DNA of 64,000 bases from Rhabditophanes sp. KR3021 (GCA_963281155.1 CAUJLY010000006.1:4278001-4342000); one strand, 5' to 3'. Shown: positions 27,531 to 41,100, numbered from the stretch's first letter. The notes: generated by a model from the sequence alone, not told the origin. A program made the numbers and translations.

Positions 27531-29159
27531 ATGGACAATATAACAAGTTTTGACATTAGACTCGAAAACAACATCTACTATCCCGGAGAATTCGTAACAG
27601 GCTGTGTGATTCTCGAAAACAATAAGGACATCAGAATGCTAAACATTGTGACAGCATTAAGAGGTAAAGCTGTTGCTCATTTAAAGACAGTACGAGGAGG
27701 TGATAAGCGTGTAATTAGCGATTATCAGTATCTTCTTAATCAAAAAGAAGTCGTCTTTGGTAAAGGTATGTTCATTAGACTGATTAGATTAGTGACGCAA
27801 GTCTAATTTTCTTTTTAATCAAGTCTAATTTGTTACTTAATTTTCATAAATGTCCTTTATTTGCAATATTAGAACAAGCAATTGAACCTGATACCATTTC
27901 CGTTGGTAAGAGTGACCGCAAAATCTCTGAAATAACACCGATAGAATCTGTGGAAACGTTTGTCCTCGAAAAGGGAGAACATAAATTTGATTTCGGCTTT
28001 CATTTACCAAAACAAAACTTACCCTGCTCTTTGGAAACCAGAAATTGCACGATTCGTTATTATATCAAAGTAATCATCAACATCACTAAAAACTCATCAC
28101 CCCAGGGAATAAAGTATATAAGTATTATTGGACCACACATTGATTGCATGGAAGATAAATACATGGAAAACATTCTATCACAAGATTACAAGCTTAAATG
28201 CCTAAGTTTATGTCAGCGGGGATCAGTTTGCTTGAGGATGAATTTGAGAAGATGTGGATATGTTGGAGGTGAACGGATTGAAGCTAGAGCTGAAGTCGTC
28301 AACAACCAAAATCATGCTGTATTTATCAAATTTAAATTACTTCAGGTAAAATAATTTTACCTAATTCTTAAATCTTTTCCAGAACGTCGAAATCAGAATT
28401 GACAAAGGTAACTTTTTTGAAAACAAACTCATTCAATCTCTCGTTCTTGAATATCGTTCACCCGAGATATCTGAAAATGTGAAATACACCTTTGATACTT
28501 TAAAGGAAGACCCGATTATGCTTCCCGTTCTTCCTCCGACCCTGGTTGGAGCCTGTAGACTCATTCAAATATACTACATTTTAAAAGTGTGTATAGAAGA
28601 TGAAAATCAAAAAGAGTCCTTGGAGATGGATTTCCCCCTTGTTATAGGAACGATTCCATATCGTTACCCTCCATCAACCAAAGGTGTAATTTCTTATGGT
28701 GAGTTCTTAAAAATGCACAAACTACTATATAAAGTGTAATGGAAATGTGTTCTTTTAGCATTACTTTAAGTACCTATTCCTGCTAAACAAAGTTTTTTGA
28801 TAAAAAATATAATGTTTGTGTAGACGACTATAATACACTTTTATTGCTAATTAACTTTTTTCTATTTAATAACTGTAATTTTTGTTGTAGAGTTCTGCGC
28901 TCCATTCATAGAAGGAGGTAGGTATATTTCTCCCGAATTCCAGCTATTAAATGATTATCATGAAGAGAATGAAAGCGAAAAAACAGGCCCTACTATTCTA
29001 AGTAATAATGAAGAAGGTATTGAAGGTAGCAGCAGTCATCAGCCGGATGGGAAGGAAGTAACAGAGTTTGACACTGACTATCATGGCGAAGCTGAAGCAA
29101 ACGATCAAATTTTGTATAGACCGGTATATGTCAAATACAATGAAAATAGTGAAAAATAA
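27531..29159 (+). CDS. Alpha-arrestin (arrestin-domain-containing protein)
   Basis: Adaptor of the ARRDC/ARRD family, which links membrane cargo to ubiquitin ligases and endocytosis. Four exons: 27531-27765, 27873-28345, 28383-28698 and 28891-29159, giving 430 residues. The N-terminal arrestin fold begins FDIRLENNIYYPGE, the usual start strand and YxPGE turn, with LRGKAVAH in the next strands. FDFGFHLPKQNLPCSLE marks the end of the N-domain core. The C-terminal domain has the second GGERI(E) turn. The family-typical IGTIPYR strand comes before a disordered acidic tail. A visible YRPVY near the end is close to, but not, the PPxY motif that recruits NEDD4 ligases. C. elegans has many ARRD paralogues, so the exact one is not assigned. 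Confidence 0.85.
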
Positions 29160-30312
29160 GAACACAAACAATATTTGTGAATTATTTGTTTGCATTCTTA
29201 ATATAATATTAATAATATTAAATCTATTGCATTTAAATAATTAATCTTCCTGCTTTCTTCTTTTTGTCCGATACACCTCAAACCAATTTTTATAGCTCTT
29301 AAAAAAATGTTCTTAATCAGAGTAGTTAAACGAATTTCTTATAAACGCAAAAGCAAATATCACATTTTAAAGCAAATTTCTGGCGGACACGATCAAAATA
29401 TAAATGTTTGCATGCACAATTAAATGAAAACAGTTTAAATAAATTTTATTTGTGTTAGGCTAACAAAACAATTGCTCTTCTAATCAAGTTGATATTCGGT
29501 GTAATTTTGTAAATTTTCTCATGACAACGTCCAATAAAGTTCTTTTATCTGTTTTGTTGTTTATTACTACACATTCAACTTCCCTTTAAGCTTATTGAAC
29601 TTTCCTAAAATTAGTCACAAATGAGGAATAATTTGAAGAAGAACACATGTGATACTAGTAGAATTATGATACTATTTAGACAAATGTTTTGCTGGTTTTG
29701 AACAATTATTTATTTATTCGTATTGCCTCATAGCACATATATATTGTTATTCGATCAAACTACCTTTTGTCAGAAAACATCATTAGCCATTCGTCATTTT
29801 AATTAAAGTTTGTTTGTGGCCCAACAATAATTGATATCACTAAGGGCAGTTTTTGTGCTTACAAACTCAGCTCATAATTTCGCATAACAAAAGATAGATA
29901 ATGATTGTACCTACTATTTGAAAGTTAATCCTCTCATCTACATTAACATCATTACAACCTACAAATTCAACCACATTCAAAGTGCATGGTAACCATTATT
30001 TCTTTTTATCATAACCATCACCGGTATATAATACCATTTGTGTAATCTGAATTTTGTATATGCTACTGATTTATACTAAAGAACATTGTTTGATAATGAC
30101 TCTTAAAACAGATAAGCTGCTAAGATTCCTATCGTCTTTCCTAACTATAATAGTTAATTTATGAAGTTTAAGATTGCACTCAACGGTTACTTTATTAATT
30201 AATCCTTTAAAATATAGACTTTTCGTTTTTTATTAAAATCATACTCACTTAATTCATATATTCGTTAGAAAGGAAGGTATTCGTGGAAGTATTATCCACA
30301 GAATCACTTAAA
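29160..30312. other. Intergenic region, no gene seen
   Basis: About 1.15 kb of AT-rich DNA between two plus-strand genes. No coding or RNA feature recognised. A GTTAG acceptor-like site lies about 40 bp before the transporter start. Confidence 0.5.
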
Positions 30313-31955
30313 ATGTCTGAGGAAAAGAAAAACAACAAAATGGGCCTGTTGGGAGCCATATCCTATATCATTGGAAATATTGTTGGCTCTGGTATTTTCA
30401 TAACACCGACAGGTATTCTGCAAGATGCACATTCGGTACAGTTTACTACTTTTTATTAATCCATTGTTAATACAAATTTTGTAGATCGGAGCGTCACTCA
30501 TAATTTGGGTTGCAGCAGCAGGTGTATCCATTTTGGGTGCATTCGTGTACGTAGAGTTGGGTACTAGTATTAGAGAATCTGGTGCGGATTTTGCTTATAT
30601 CAACTATGTCAAATGGTATCCACTGTCTTTTTCGTTCATGTTCGTTGGCTGTTTAATTACATATCCTGCGACATTGGCAATTCAGGCTCAAACTTTCAGT
30701 GAATATATTTTTCAAGGTTTTGGCATATCAGATAAGTGTAATAACAAGATTTCTCAAAAATTAGTTGGCTTCTGCTTGATGTGGCTGTTGATGTTTTTAA
30801 ATTTCTTCTCTATTAAAACCGTTGTTTCGAGGTTTCAAATTGTCGCTTCGGCTGCTAAACTCATATCAACGGCTATTATTATTGTTACTGGGTTCTATTT
30901 TCTGATCTTTAAATCAGGCTACAAAAATCTGTCAGATCCATTTTCGGGGCAACCAGTTGTAGCCACAGGCTTGGTTACTGCTTTATTTTCGGGTCTTTAT
31001 TCTTATGATGGCTGGGATATTCTTAATTTTGGAATGAGTGAAATTGAAAATCCAAAAAAGACTATGCCATTGGCAATTATATTCGGTTTGACTGGAATTG
31101 CTGTCATTTACCTTGCTCTAAATATTTCTTATTTTGCTGTCTTGGATCCTGCTCAAATGCTTATATCCCCTGCTGTAGCTGTCACCTTTGCTAAAGAAAC
31201 ACTAGGCGACTTTCAATATGTGATGCCTTTTTTGATTAGTATTGTTTTGATTGGTTCTATGAACAGTACCATCTTTTCAGCTTCAAGATACCTTCATTCT
31301 GCTGCCAAGAAACAGAATTTACCAGGAGCCATTGCATGCACCAACATGTTACATGACTCACCCCGTGTAGCCATTTTAGTTCACGTTATCGTCTCTATAA
31401 TCTGTTCTTTTGTCGGTGATCTAGATGATTTAATTAACTACGTATCCTTCTGTCAATGGTCTCAGAGAGGTTGTACAATGGTCGCTTTGCTTTATATTAG
31501 ATTCAAGCACGTACCTGTTCATCATGATGCATCGCGAATGCCAATCATTATGCCGATCATTTTCTTCTTCTTCTGTGCAGGCTTGGTTGGATTTACAATC
31601 ATACAAACGTTTAGTATCTCAAGTGTAGGTCTTTCGGCGTTAGCATTAGGATTGGTTTGTTATATTTTGTTTATGTGGAGAATAACATTGTCAAGATTTC
31701 CTGCCTACAGAGCATTCGCTCAAAAAATTAATCGTAAGCAAATAAATGTAAATAAGTTGCTTATTTATTTTTTTAGAAAAATCTTCCATTATTGCTCAAG
31801 TTGTTTTCAATGGTTTAGTGGAAGTTGAATTAACGGAAGAAGAAAAAGAAATTGAAAACAATAATAGTAGTGCAGTATTTGATAATCATGGATTGGAAAT
31901 GGATGAAGATACGTCATCAATCAGAAGAAGAGCTATTGATGCCAAAGTTAATTAA
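30313..31955 (+). CDS. LAT-type amino acid transporter light chain (SLC7/AAT)
   Basis: Twelve-helix amino acid exchanger of the glycoprotein-associated SLC7 family. Three exons: 30313-30435, 30485-31733 and 31777-31955, giving 516 residues. The first helix carries IVGSGIFITPTG, the unwound substrate-binding GSGIF signature. Cys126, in the loop between helices 3 and 4 (ISDKC), is at the position where this family forms the disulfide with its heavy chain; C. elegans AAT-1, -2 and -3 keep it. YDGWDILN in helix 6 and ENPKKTMP after it are family hallmarks. The cytoplasmic tail in exon 3 is acidic. The start follows directly from exon 1 and places a short polar N-terminus before helix 1. It converges on the syntaxin gene, with 137 bp between stop codons. 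Confidence 0.9.
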
Positions 31956-32092
31956 TTAATTATTTTTAATTCCAATTACTGATTTTGTATTTAATATTTT
32001 TATTTGATAAAAAATGCATTTACAAGGCAAACATGTAAGCATCAGGTAAAGCTACTCATTTAATAAAAATGCTTTATGTTTAATTTGTAATT

Positions 32093-33166
32093 CTAACTGC
32101 ATACGGGTAAATAGAAGCAAAACATGGCCTTTAGAATTCCAAATAGAATAATAATTAAGATTAGAACTACGATACAGATAATTATCATTTTCTATAAATA
32201 AATAATTAAATTACTTGACTGTCATTCTAAAGAATAAATTACCTTCCGTCCACTTGCACGTAACTTGATAGTCTCTTTGACAAGCTCATCTGCTTTTCCA
32301 GCATGTTCGGCAGCATTGCTTACATTACTCTCAATGTTATCAACTAATTCTTGTTGGCTATCAACTAGTAAGAAAATGTCCAAACAAAGCTCTTGAATTT
32401 GAGCAACACTGTTTTCCAATTTGACAATATCCTTATGTCTTGCCTGAACATCTTCATAAAGCATCTCCTTATCTTTTGTTCCCATGATGTACCGTTCTGT
32501 AAGTTCATATAGTTTACCTGTCTTGATAGTTTCATCAATTTCGTCTTCATCAACTACCCTCCCGGAGTGTTTAAGGAAGTTTTTAATTTTGGAGGAACAC
32601 TTCTTTTCATATTGCATTTGTTCATTATAAAATTCCGTTGTTAAAGCAACAAGAGTCCTGTGGTACCAATTGATATGAAGACACTGGATTCTGTCTATGA
32701 GTGTTGCTCTAGTAGAAGCTTTCGCTTTTTCCAAAACAGGATCTAAATTGGTCTTTTCTTGATGACATTTGGCAAATAAGTCCTTAAAATCTTTGTAGCA
32801 AGCATTAAGTTCCGCAGTAAGGTCTAAATATTTGATTATTTTTATTTATTGCAAATATATACCTTACCTTTCTCAACGCCTGATCTAATCAAAATTTCAT
32901 TATTTTTCTCTTTCATAGTTTCAATTAAGCTTCTTAGAATGTCACAATTCATATTACATACAAACATTTGGTGTAAAAACTAAATCGTTTTTATGAGAAA
33001 ACAAGACTATCAGTTGGCTTACCTCGTCAATTTCATAAGAGTTTCTGTTTTTTTGTGGCAGTAAAGTGGTGGCAGAATCTGCATTTGCTTCGAAATCAAC
33101 ATTATCGTTTTTAGTGTCTTTTAACCCAGCCAGGATTATAAAGTCGGGGAATCTATCCTTAACCAT
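32093..33166 (-). CDS. Syntaxin (plasma-membrane Qa-SNARE)
   Basis: Target-membrane SNARE that drives vesicle fusion. Four exons: 33166-33023, 32979-32868, 32823-32243 and 32191-32093, giving 311 residues. MVKDRFPDF at the N-terminus resembles the Sec1/Munc18-binding N-peptide of syntaxins. The Habc bundle follows (IDEFL onward). The SNARE motif ends LLVDSQQELVDNIESNV, where Q242 is the zero-layer glutamine. After a basic linker (SGRKK), the last exon encodes the tail anchor (IIICIVVLILIIILFGIL) and a short luminal CFYLPVCS. The final exon is only 33 codons and is found by its phase 0 join and hydrophobicity. It looks like the syntaxin 1-4 group (UNC-64/SYN), with the paralogue unresolved. 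Its 5' end faces the orphan gene across about 1 kb. Confidence 0.9.
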
Positions 33167-34144
33167 AATTGTTTAGTTTTAAGTAGTTATTTTTAATACT
33201 CGTTTTAATAAAGTTAATATAAATTGAGCCTCTTAAATTAGTAAAACAATGAGTACATAACAAAATCAAAAATATTACAAATAGTCAAGTAAAGCCATCA
33301 ATAGCTACTGATCAGTGCAAGCCATTAGCTTTTATTTAGATTAAATTTCTTGTATGGATGTTTGGTGAATAAGAGTTGGAACAGAGTTACCTTGAAATTC
33401 CAAAACGAATTCAACCAAATTCAACCAAATCCAATCACAATCTTTTTTGTTTATTTGAAAGTGTGGGTATATAACATTTGATTTAAACAAATTCTATTTG
33501 GAAGCTGAAGGATATCATATTTTGTCGCAAAGTAGTGTGTATGCATTCATCTAACTGTTCATTGCCGAACCCGAAATGTGGTTTTCAACAATTAAATAGG
33601 CTAGTTTATCATATAATACAAACCAAATGTATAGACACATAAATATTGCTATTCAGTGATTGATGGCTTTTCATTTTGACATGGCTAATTAATTGGATAA
33701 TATGTTTTGTTTTATGGAAACAAAAACAACACATGTTTAAAATACAAAGCAATTTTATACTTTGGGATCAGTAATGTTACTTGTTCAGCTATTCGCTTTT
33801 ATTATTTTGAGTTTAATTAATTTTTCCAAATAATGATATGACAATAGCCAAAAGGGCTCGATTAATTAATGACAAGCTTTTGAACAACAGTCATAGATTT
33901 TGCATTAATCATCAATACGTGATAAAGAAAGGCTCAGTGATTGGTGTTGGATAGAAATCTGACTTTCAAGATTTTTCCTTTATAACAAGAAGGAAGTATA
34001 TTGTGTAGTGTTTGATAAGAGCGAATTTATATTGTTGTATCTTTTAATTGACTCGTCTCTCAAGTTTTTATTTATACCAATGTTAGCGCAAATGTGATAA
34101 GCTTGAATATATTTTTATAATTATTTGACTGTCACACGACAATT
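33167..34144. other. Shared upstream region, syntaxin and orphan gene
   Basis: Divergent intergenic region of about 1 kb. It contains a short direct repeat (TTCAACCAAA twice in tandem near 33410-33429). No gene recognised. Confidence 0.5.
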
Positions 34145-34697
34145 ATGGAGGAAAATGAACTACGGGGTTGGTTTGAGTGCTGTGAAAAAAGTAGTAAGTC
34201 TTTTGATCCATTAAAACTTTTATTTAAACTTCCCTATTTTAACTTCTTTATTTCAACCTCATTAATACATATTTTCTACTTCAGAAATGTTAAAAGTTTT
34301 CGAAGGTGTACTAGCTATTTGGAGCGCCACTGATTCAAGTTTAGAGTTAATAAAGAAAATCAAAAACGAATACATAACCATTTCAATACGTAATCCGCAG
34401 TTAAAAGTTTCTAGCGAAGGATTCTGGACATGTGCTGAAATCAACATCATTACCGACACAAACCATCGAATTTATTATCATGCGCAAACACCAAACAAAG
34501 CCATAAATTTATTAAATTATCTTCAATCACATCATGTTTACAAATTTAAATTTTTGAAAATTTCCTTGGACCCCAATCCTTTTCGTGATTGGAATGAAAT
34601 TGAATGCACTAATAGGTTGAAAGAGTGGTACAATGTCGGAAAGGAGATTGGAGCCGGTTGTACATTATTGGAATGTAATGATAATATGCCCCTTTAA
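34145..34697 (+). CDS. Orphan 153-residue protein
   Basis: Not recognised. Two exons, 34145-34193 and 34285-34697, join with donor A|GTAAGT and acceptor CTTCAG in phase 1. There is no signal peptide or membrane segment. The second half has alternating hydrophobic and charged strands (YITISIRNPQLKV, FWTCAEINIITD), suggesting a mixed alpha/beta fold. It ends with a Cys-containing tail (GAGCTLLECND). Composition is normal for this genome. It could be a lineage-specific gene. Confidence 0.55.
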
Positions 34698-35129
34698 TTA
34701 AAGATGTATTTATTTTTTAAATTCAATACATCAAATACAAAAATATATCGTACTCTTCTTTGATGATTGATAAAAATTGTTTAATGATCAAGTGTATATA
34801 CTCATCAACTGCTCTCTATTATTAATTGGTTAATAAAGTAATACTTTATTATAGCATGTAAATGAATAATTTTAAGGTGAAACATTAATATCATTAGCAC
34901 ACACACATCATAGTGTCAAATTAACTGACTTATCTTCACAAATACTAACTATATGATCAAGGAAGGTGTACAAAGTAAGCTTTGCATCATAATTAGTACT
35001 GATAAAGGTTAGATGTGCTTTTCTTATCAGAAAGCCAATTAAATTGTATTTACTGATTAAAATCGGAACCAACTAAAAAGAATCTCCAGTCCGGTCTAAT
35101 TTTTCATTCAACAGATTTTTGTTTGCAGA
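34698..35129. promoter_or_regulatory. Upstream region of the IRG-7-like gene with paired GATA sites
   Basis: ACTGATAAAG (34998-35007) and CTTATCAG (35023-35030) form two facing TGATAA sites about 100-130 bp before the start codon. TGATAA is the core bound by intestinal ELT-2/ELT-7 factors in C. elegans. TTTGTTTGCAG ends one base before the ATG and is a likely trans-splice acceptor. Intestinal expression is inferred. Confidence 0.5.
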
Positions 35130-38100
35130 ATGAGCACGCTATCGTGGCTATTTTGCTTAGCCGCAATTTGCTTGGCTAATGCTGACACTTCTTTAGAAAG
35201 ACTAAAATGGGCTCGAGTCTTTGACTCAAATAACGAAACCCTCTCTCAAATTCACGAATTAGCTGCCAATGGAGCATACATGTCATGCAGCGTTGGCTGG
35301 ACTGGGGCTTTCTGTGAGTCTCCAATTTGTATCACAAAGTCCATAGTAAAAGAAGCTTCTCCAAACGACACACCATTAATTGACACCAAGAACCTCCAAA
35401 ATGGATGTGTTGGAACCTTGGAAGTACCAGTTGACTCTTACATGACACATTTGATCGTATCTGTTCATGCAAGCGCCGGAGCTCCAGCCGTTATCTTGAC
35501 TGATTTCGGAAACAGAAATTACTTACCAATTTCAAGCAACATTTCTCCAGGAACTAGTGTTTTCTTCTACGAAGTACTCACAGCTGGAACCTACTCCATC
35601 TCTATAGATAATCAAAATACAGTGACTACTTACTGTATCGTCAAAGCAAATGCCATCCTTAAACCAAGTTCCTTTTTATTAGGAGGGGGATTCGTCGTCA
35701 ATCCTAATTCAGATGTCCTCGTCAATCCAGCTGCAACTGTTCCAAATTACTTTGCCGTTACCGCTCAGAGTTTGCAAGCTCCTGGAATTGTGGGATCCGT
35801 TAGAGTAAGAGTCAATGATATCTATGCCGCTGACTGGGTTGCTCCATTAACACCAAGATACAATTGCGGATACAATTACTACGCTGGTATGTACGTTTGC
35901 GATAACAAGAACACCTACACATACACAGTCGATGGTGTTGACGATCAAGGCGCTGCATTCAGAAGAACTGACAAATTCCTGTGTATCGCACCACCACTAA
36001 CGCCTACCCCAACTCCAACTGGCCCAGCCCCAACATTCTGTATGAATGGAGGATCTTTGGTTGGAGCTACTACTACAACAATAACATGCTTATGTACTGA
36101 ATATTTTAGTGGAGCAACTTGTGATCAGGTAGTTTGTATGAATGGAGGTACTTCAATCGGCGGAAATGCTTGTAACTGCAAGATCGGATTTAGTGGTATC
36201 AACTGTCAAGATGTTTCATGTCCAGATGCAGGAGTCATTGGTTTCGGAATTGACTTTAAAACTTTGATTTTGGTGGTTCGTTTATCTCAACCAGTTTTGA
36301 ATAATTTGGGAGGAGTCATTTCTTCCATGCAACTAAATGATCAATTCACAACTGCCGAAGGTCTCGAAGTGTATCGCTCATACTTCCTTATCACTGTTAA
36401 TAATAATGTCATAACTCAGCAATATTATCGTGATCCAGTTAAATTCTACGCCGATGCTTTAGCACTTACCACCAACACACCAGTTCCAGCTGTAGGATGT
36501 TCCGACTCTTTAATTAATGCGATGGAAACTGTATTCGATATGCAAAGTCTTTACAGTAAATCAGCTGTCTACGTCGTCACTGATGCTTTGGCCACTCAAA
36601 ATGAAGATTATTTCCAAGTCTTACACAGAAATACCTTCCGCAAGCTTCCAATTTACGTTTTCTACATTAATGATGCTAATGCTCTCTGCAATACTGATAC
36701 TCTTCAATTAGGTTACAGAGCTTATGAAACCATTGCCCGTAGATCCGGAGGTTTGGTTTTGAACATTCCACAAGCCTCATTGGCTGAAGCTGTTGAAAGA
36801 GTTCAAGATGGAACTGGTTTCAAGATGAACATGGCTTCAATGAACGACTACAGAAGTTGTAACATGAAGGGTTACACAACTTTCTTTGTCGACAAATCTG
36901 CCTCTAAGATCTTCATCTTAGCTACAGGAACTGTCTTGACTGTCCAAGTTACACTTCCAGATTTCACACAGAAAACTATTGCTCCTCTATTCGCCCAAGG
37001 AAACTCCTATGTCTTTGATTTAATTGACGGTGATGTTATGGTAGGAGAATACTTGTTGTTGATTCAATCCAACGGCGGTACCATGATGCCATGTAACTAC
37101 CGTGTATTGATGAGATCCGAGTATGAACTTTTTACTGCTGAAGCAACAAACATCGTCAACAACTACGACTTTGCTGATCCAATCTACAATACACCATCTC
37201 ACATGCTCGCCCAATTTAGTGGACTTCCAGCAACAATTAAGGACCCATTCAGATTATACGCTGAAATGACTGTTTATGCCAATGATGCTACGGGTAACCA
37301 AATCCCAGTATACTTCTCAAATGGAATTTACAGATCCAAATGTGACTTCCAATTGTATTTCGGTGCCTTTACTTGTAAGACTCCTGACCAAGAACTTTTG
37401 ATTACCGTCTATGCCGATGATTCCAATGGATATACTATCCAACGAACTATCCCAGCTGTCTGTGCTTCCATTCAATTGACTCCAGCTCCACCAGGCACCT
37501 GCCAAAACGGAGGAGTACCAAATCCATACAATAATGCCACCTGTATCTGTCAACAAAATTGGAACGGCCAATTTTGCGAGCAAATCACTTGTCAAAATGG
37601 AGGCATTGCCACAAACGGCCTTTGCCAATGTCCACCTGGCACTGCAGGCCAATTTTGTGATGTCAATTCTTGCACCACTACGGCCACCGGAGTTACCTTC
37701 TCTACTGAACAGAAAACACTTGTATTCGTTGTAAATGTCGGACAAAACATGAATTTGGCTGTTGAAAATCTGAATGTAGACATCGGAGACATGATTCGTG
37801 ATATCCAAACAACTTCTGCCACTTTCATTTCTGAGTACGTTCTTGTAGCCTATAATACCTCTTGGTACCAAGGAATATACGATGGAAACAGTGCTACTGA
37901 CTTCCAATCAGCTTTCAATTTACTCACCAGTTACCCAGCCATGTCTTCTGCTCCAGCTGATGGAGATTGCAGTGGTCCGTTGATTACAGCCATTGGTTTA
38001 GGTCAGCTTTATGCTTATGGGCAAGAATCATTAATGTTTGTCTTCACAAATGCTGATTCTAAGAACAGTGACCAAGAAAATGAATCATATACGCAAGTCA

Positions 38101-41100
38101 TCTTGACTTTGGAAGAATCTAAAACAGTTCTTAATGTAGTTGTTCCTAAACAAGGACTTTGTAACAATTTGGGCACAACTTTGTCTGATCGTATGACTAG
38201 CTTGTTAGAATTTACTCTTGGTGATATCTTCTTGACTGATAATCCTGGAGCTTATCTCTCGTGGATTCCTACTCTCTATGCATCTGGACAAAATGCCTGG
38301 GGATACAGTATCGACTGTACCGCTAATCCAATTACTTATTATGTCGCCGTCGATCAATGGTCACAATCCTTCACTATTGATGCTCATGGTACCAATATGC
38401 AAATTAGTGTTCTTGATCCAAATGGTAATGATGCCGTTGCCATGTATCAAAACCAAATTATCTCTGATCCAGCCAATATCATTAACCAATACGTCATCCC
38501 ATGTGATTCAAAGAGGGATATCACAGCTAACGGATATTGTTATGGAACTCATGTTACTGGACCTTTATCCTGGAATGATGCTCAAGTCATCTGTCATCAG
38601 ACCAAAAATAGTTATGTCCTCGACATTAACAGTGCCCAAGAAGAAAAATCCATTGAAGACTTACTTAAGGGAGCCACAATCTGGCTTGGACTTAAACGTG
38701 GTGTTGATGGAGTTTGGAGATGGGATGCCCCTGATGGTGCTACTCAACAACCTCTTGGAGCATACTCCAAATGGTTTACTCAACCTACTGCTGCTGATGG
38801 AAATTGCGCTGTTCTTAAAAGAGATACTAATAGTCAGATTTATTACTGGTATCCTATTGATTGTACTACACAAAACTTGTTCATCTGTCAGAAACCAAGA
38901 TACGGACAAGTTATTTCTCCAGATGGTGAATCAGGCAACTTGCTTCCACCAGGTAAAGTTTAGAAAAATAAACAGTAAAACATAAGTATGACCAAGATCT
39001 AGAGAAATAGACAGTAAGACATAAGTGTGATTAAAATTTACAAATATAGACAGAAAAACATAAGTATGACTAAAATTTGATGGAAATAACATCTTTGAGT
39101 GCAAACATTTTTTCGACCAATTTGGCATTAGCAGAAGAGAGCATGCAGACTTCCTCAATTGTATACTTGCCATGGCCAATGTTCTTAACTAGCTTTCCAA
39201 AATACCCAGTCGTCACTATGTATTCCAAGTTGTTACCCAATTATGTGGTAGTTACCTTGATCTTGGGAACAATCCTTCTGCGCTTAGCACCATCTTCTCT
39301 TCTATGTGTCGTTGATTTGTGACTTAAATTTTAAAGCACTACAAAATACACATAATAAAATTGATAGTAAACATATAATAATTTGCTTCTACCAGGTATT
39401 TGGACTGTCAGACTTGCCGGAACCGGTAAATGTTACTTTAAGGGACGCATTCAATCCAACATCCAAGTGTACTACGGATTCTCGACAGACGTTCACAGTG
39501 ATGTTGCTGGACCATACGCTAATCTTGACTCCACCAACAACAGATTTATTGCCACAACCACAGGGCTTAACGCTATGAATTATGAAAACTTTATCAACAA
39601 AGTAGATGGAAATCTAAATTATGCTTTCATGTACAAGGTTAATGAAACTAGTACCATTCCAGCAGCCTTATTGACTCCATTGACTTTCCAAAAACGTGAA
39701 AGATGTGCATACAAGACTGTTTCTCAAGCTTTCAGCTGTCCAGACAAAGGAACTTCCTTGGCTTCTGCGCAATACATTGTCAAATTTTCAGGAATAGATC
39801 AATTCGGTAACCTGTTCGAAAGATTTACAACTGCCGCTTGTTATAAATATGCCAAATGTAAGTTTTATGCCCTGCTGATTATTTACTTATCCTCTTTCTA
39901 TTTTAGCATGCGCAAATGGAGGGTACGTTGAAAGGAAATTAATAGACACTTTTAGGAGCTTATAATATAAACTAATTGAGTATATGTAAATAATATCTAC
40001 TTTTAGGTTCTCTTACAACGGCAAATGTACATGTCCTCCAAACTTCTCGGGGCCTAACTGCCAAAACAGAATCTGTCTTAACAATGGTCAAGTCAATGGA
40101 CAAGGTGGATGTACCTGTCAGTCAGATTTCACTGGAGCATCATGTGAATCTCCTGTTTGTGAAATTCAATATACACCAAACTTTAAGGACGATGGCAAAA
40201 CATTGGCTATTATGATTGAACAATCATACGGAACGACTAGTACTATTCAAATGCTCATATTCAAGTTGAAGTCAATCATTCAAAACGTATTGCAAGGTCC
40301 GGAATCTCACTGGTTCTCTAACTACATTCTTATTCCATTTGATCAAACAATCAATCAACCTCAATGGGCACCAATTGTTTCTTCTTCAAACATTGACGAT
40401 ATCATCAATGGATTGAAAGCCATTCCAAAGGCTCAATGTGCTGGAAATTTGGATTGCCCAACTGGAGCTAGCTGTAACAGACCAATCTACAATACCCTCA
40501 ATAATCTCTTGAACCGCCCTGAATTCGCCAGACCAAACTCTCAAGTTCTCTTATTCACTCGTTCAGGTGCTGCTGATCATGATTTCTTAGATGTTTTTAC
40601 AACCATTCAACAAAAGAAACCCGTCATTAATATTATCCTGCCTGATGTCGATTCTCCTTGCTCTCAAGGATATGCTACGCCAGAATCAAGAGGTTTAATG
40701 AGACTTGCTTCATCTTCCAACGGCAACGTATATGTTTCAACATCCAGAGAAGCTGTCCTTTCTCTCTTACCCAACTTCCTACCGACTTTGTATACCACAA
40801 ATTTGATCGAAGGACAAAGAGCCAGAAACTGTACAAACGACATTTCCCTCTTCCAAATTGACGGATCCATGACCACTTTCACAATTTCATACGTAGGTGG
40901 AAATGATGCTGTTCTTAAATTGTACGGACCAAAGGGAACTTTGATTACTCTTCCAACTCCTGTCTTCTTTTCTGACTACAATCAACTGTATGTAATCCAA
41001 GTTACTCCAACGGGTGACAATAGTCCCGGAACATACAGATTAATTTCTAAGACTGCTTCCCAATTCTGCGGTGTTTACGTTCACGGAAATTCTCAAATCG

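Noticed and set aside
37317..37907. 196-codon minus-strand ORF
   Set aside because: Lies wholly antisense to the IRG-7-like exon 1, whose plus-strand frame has clear EGF and vWA motifs; a shadow of codon bias.
38278..38985. 235-codon plus-strand ORF
   Set aside because: Overlaps the lectin-domain part of the IRG-7-like exon in another frame; Leu/Met-rich shadow with no motif.
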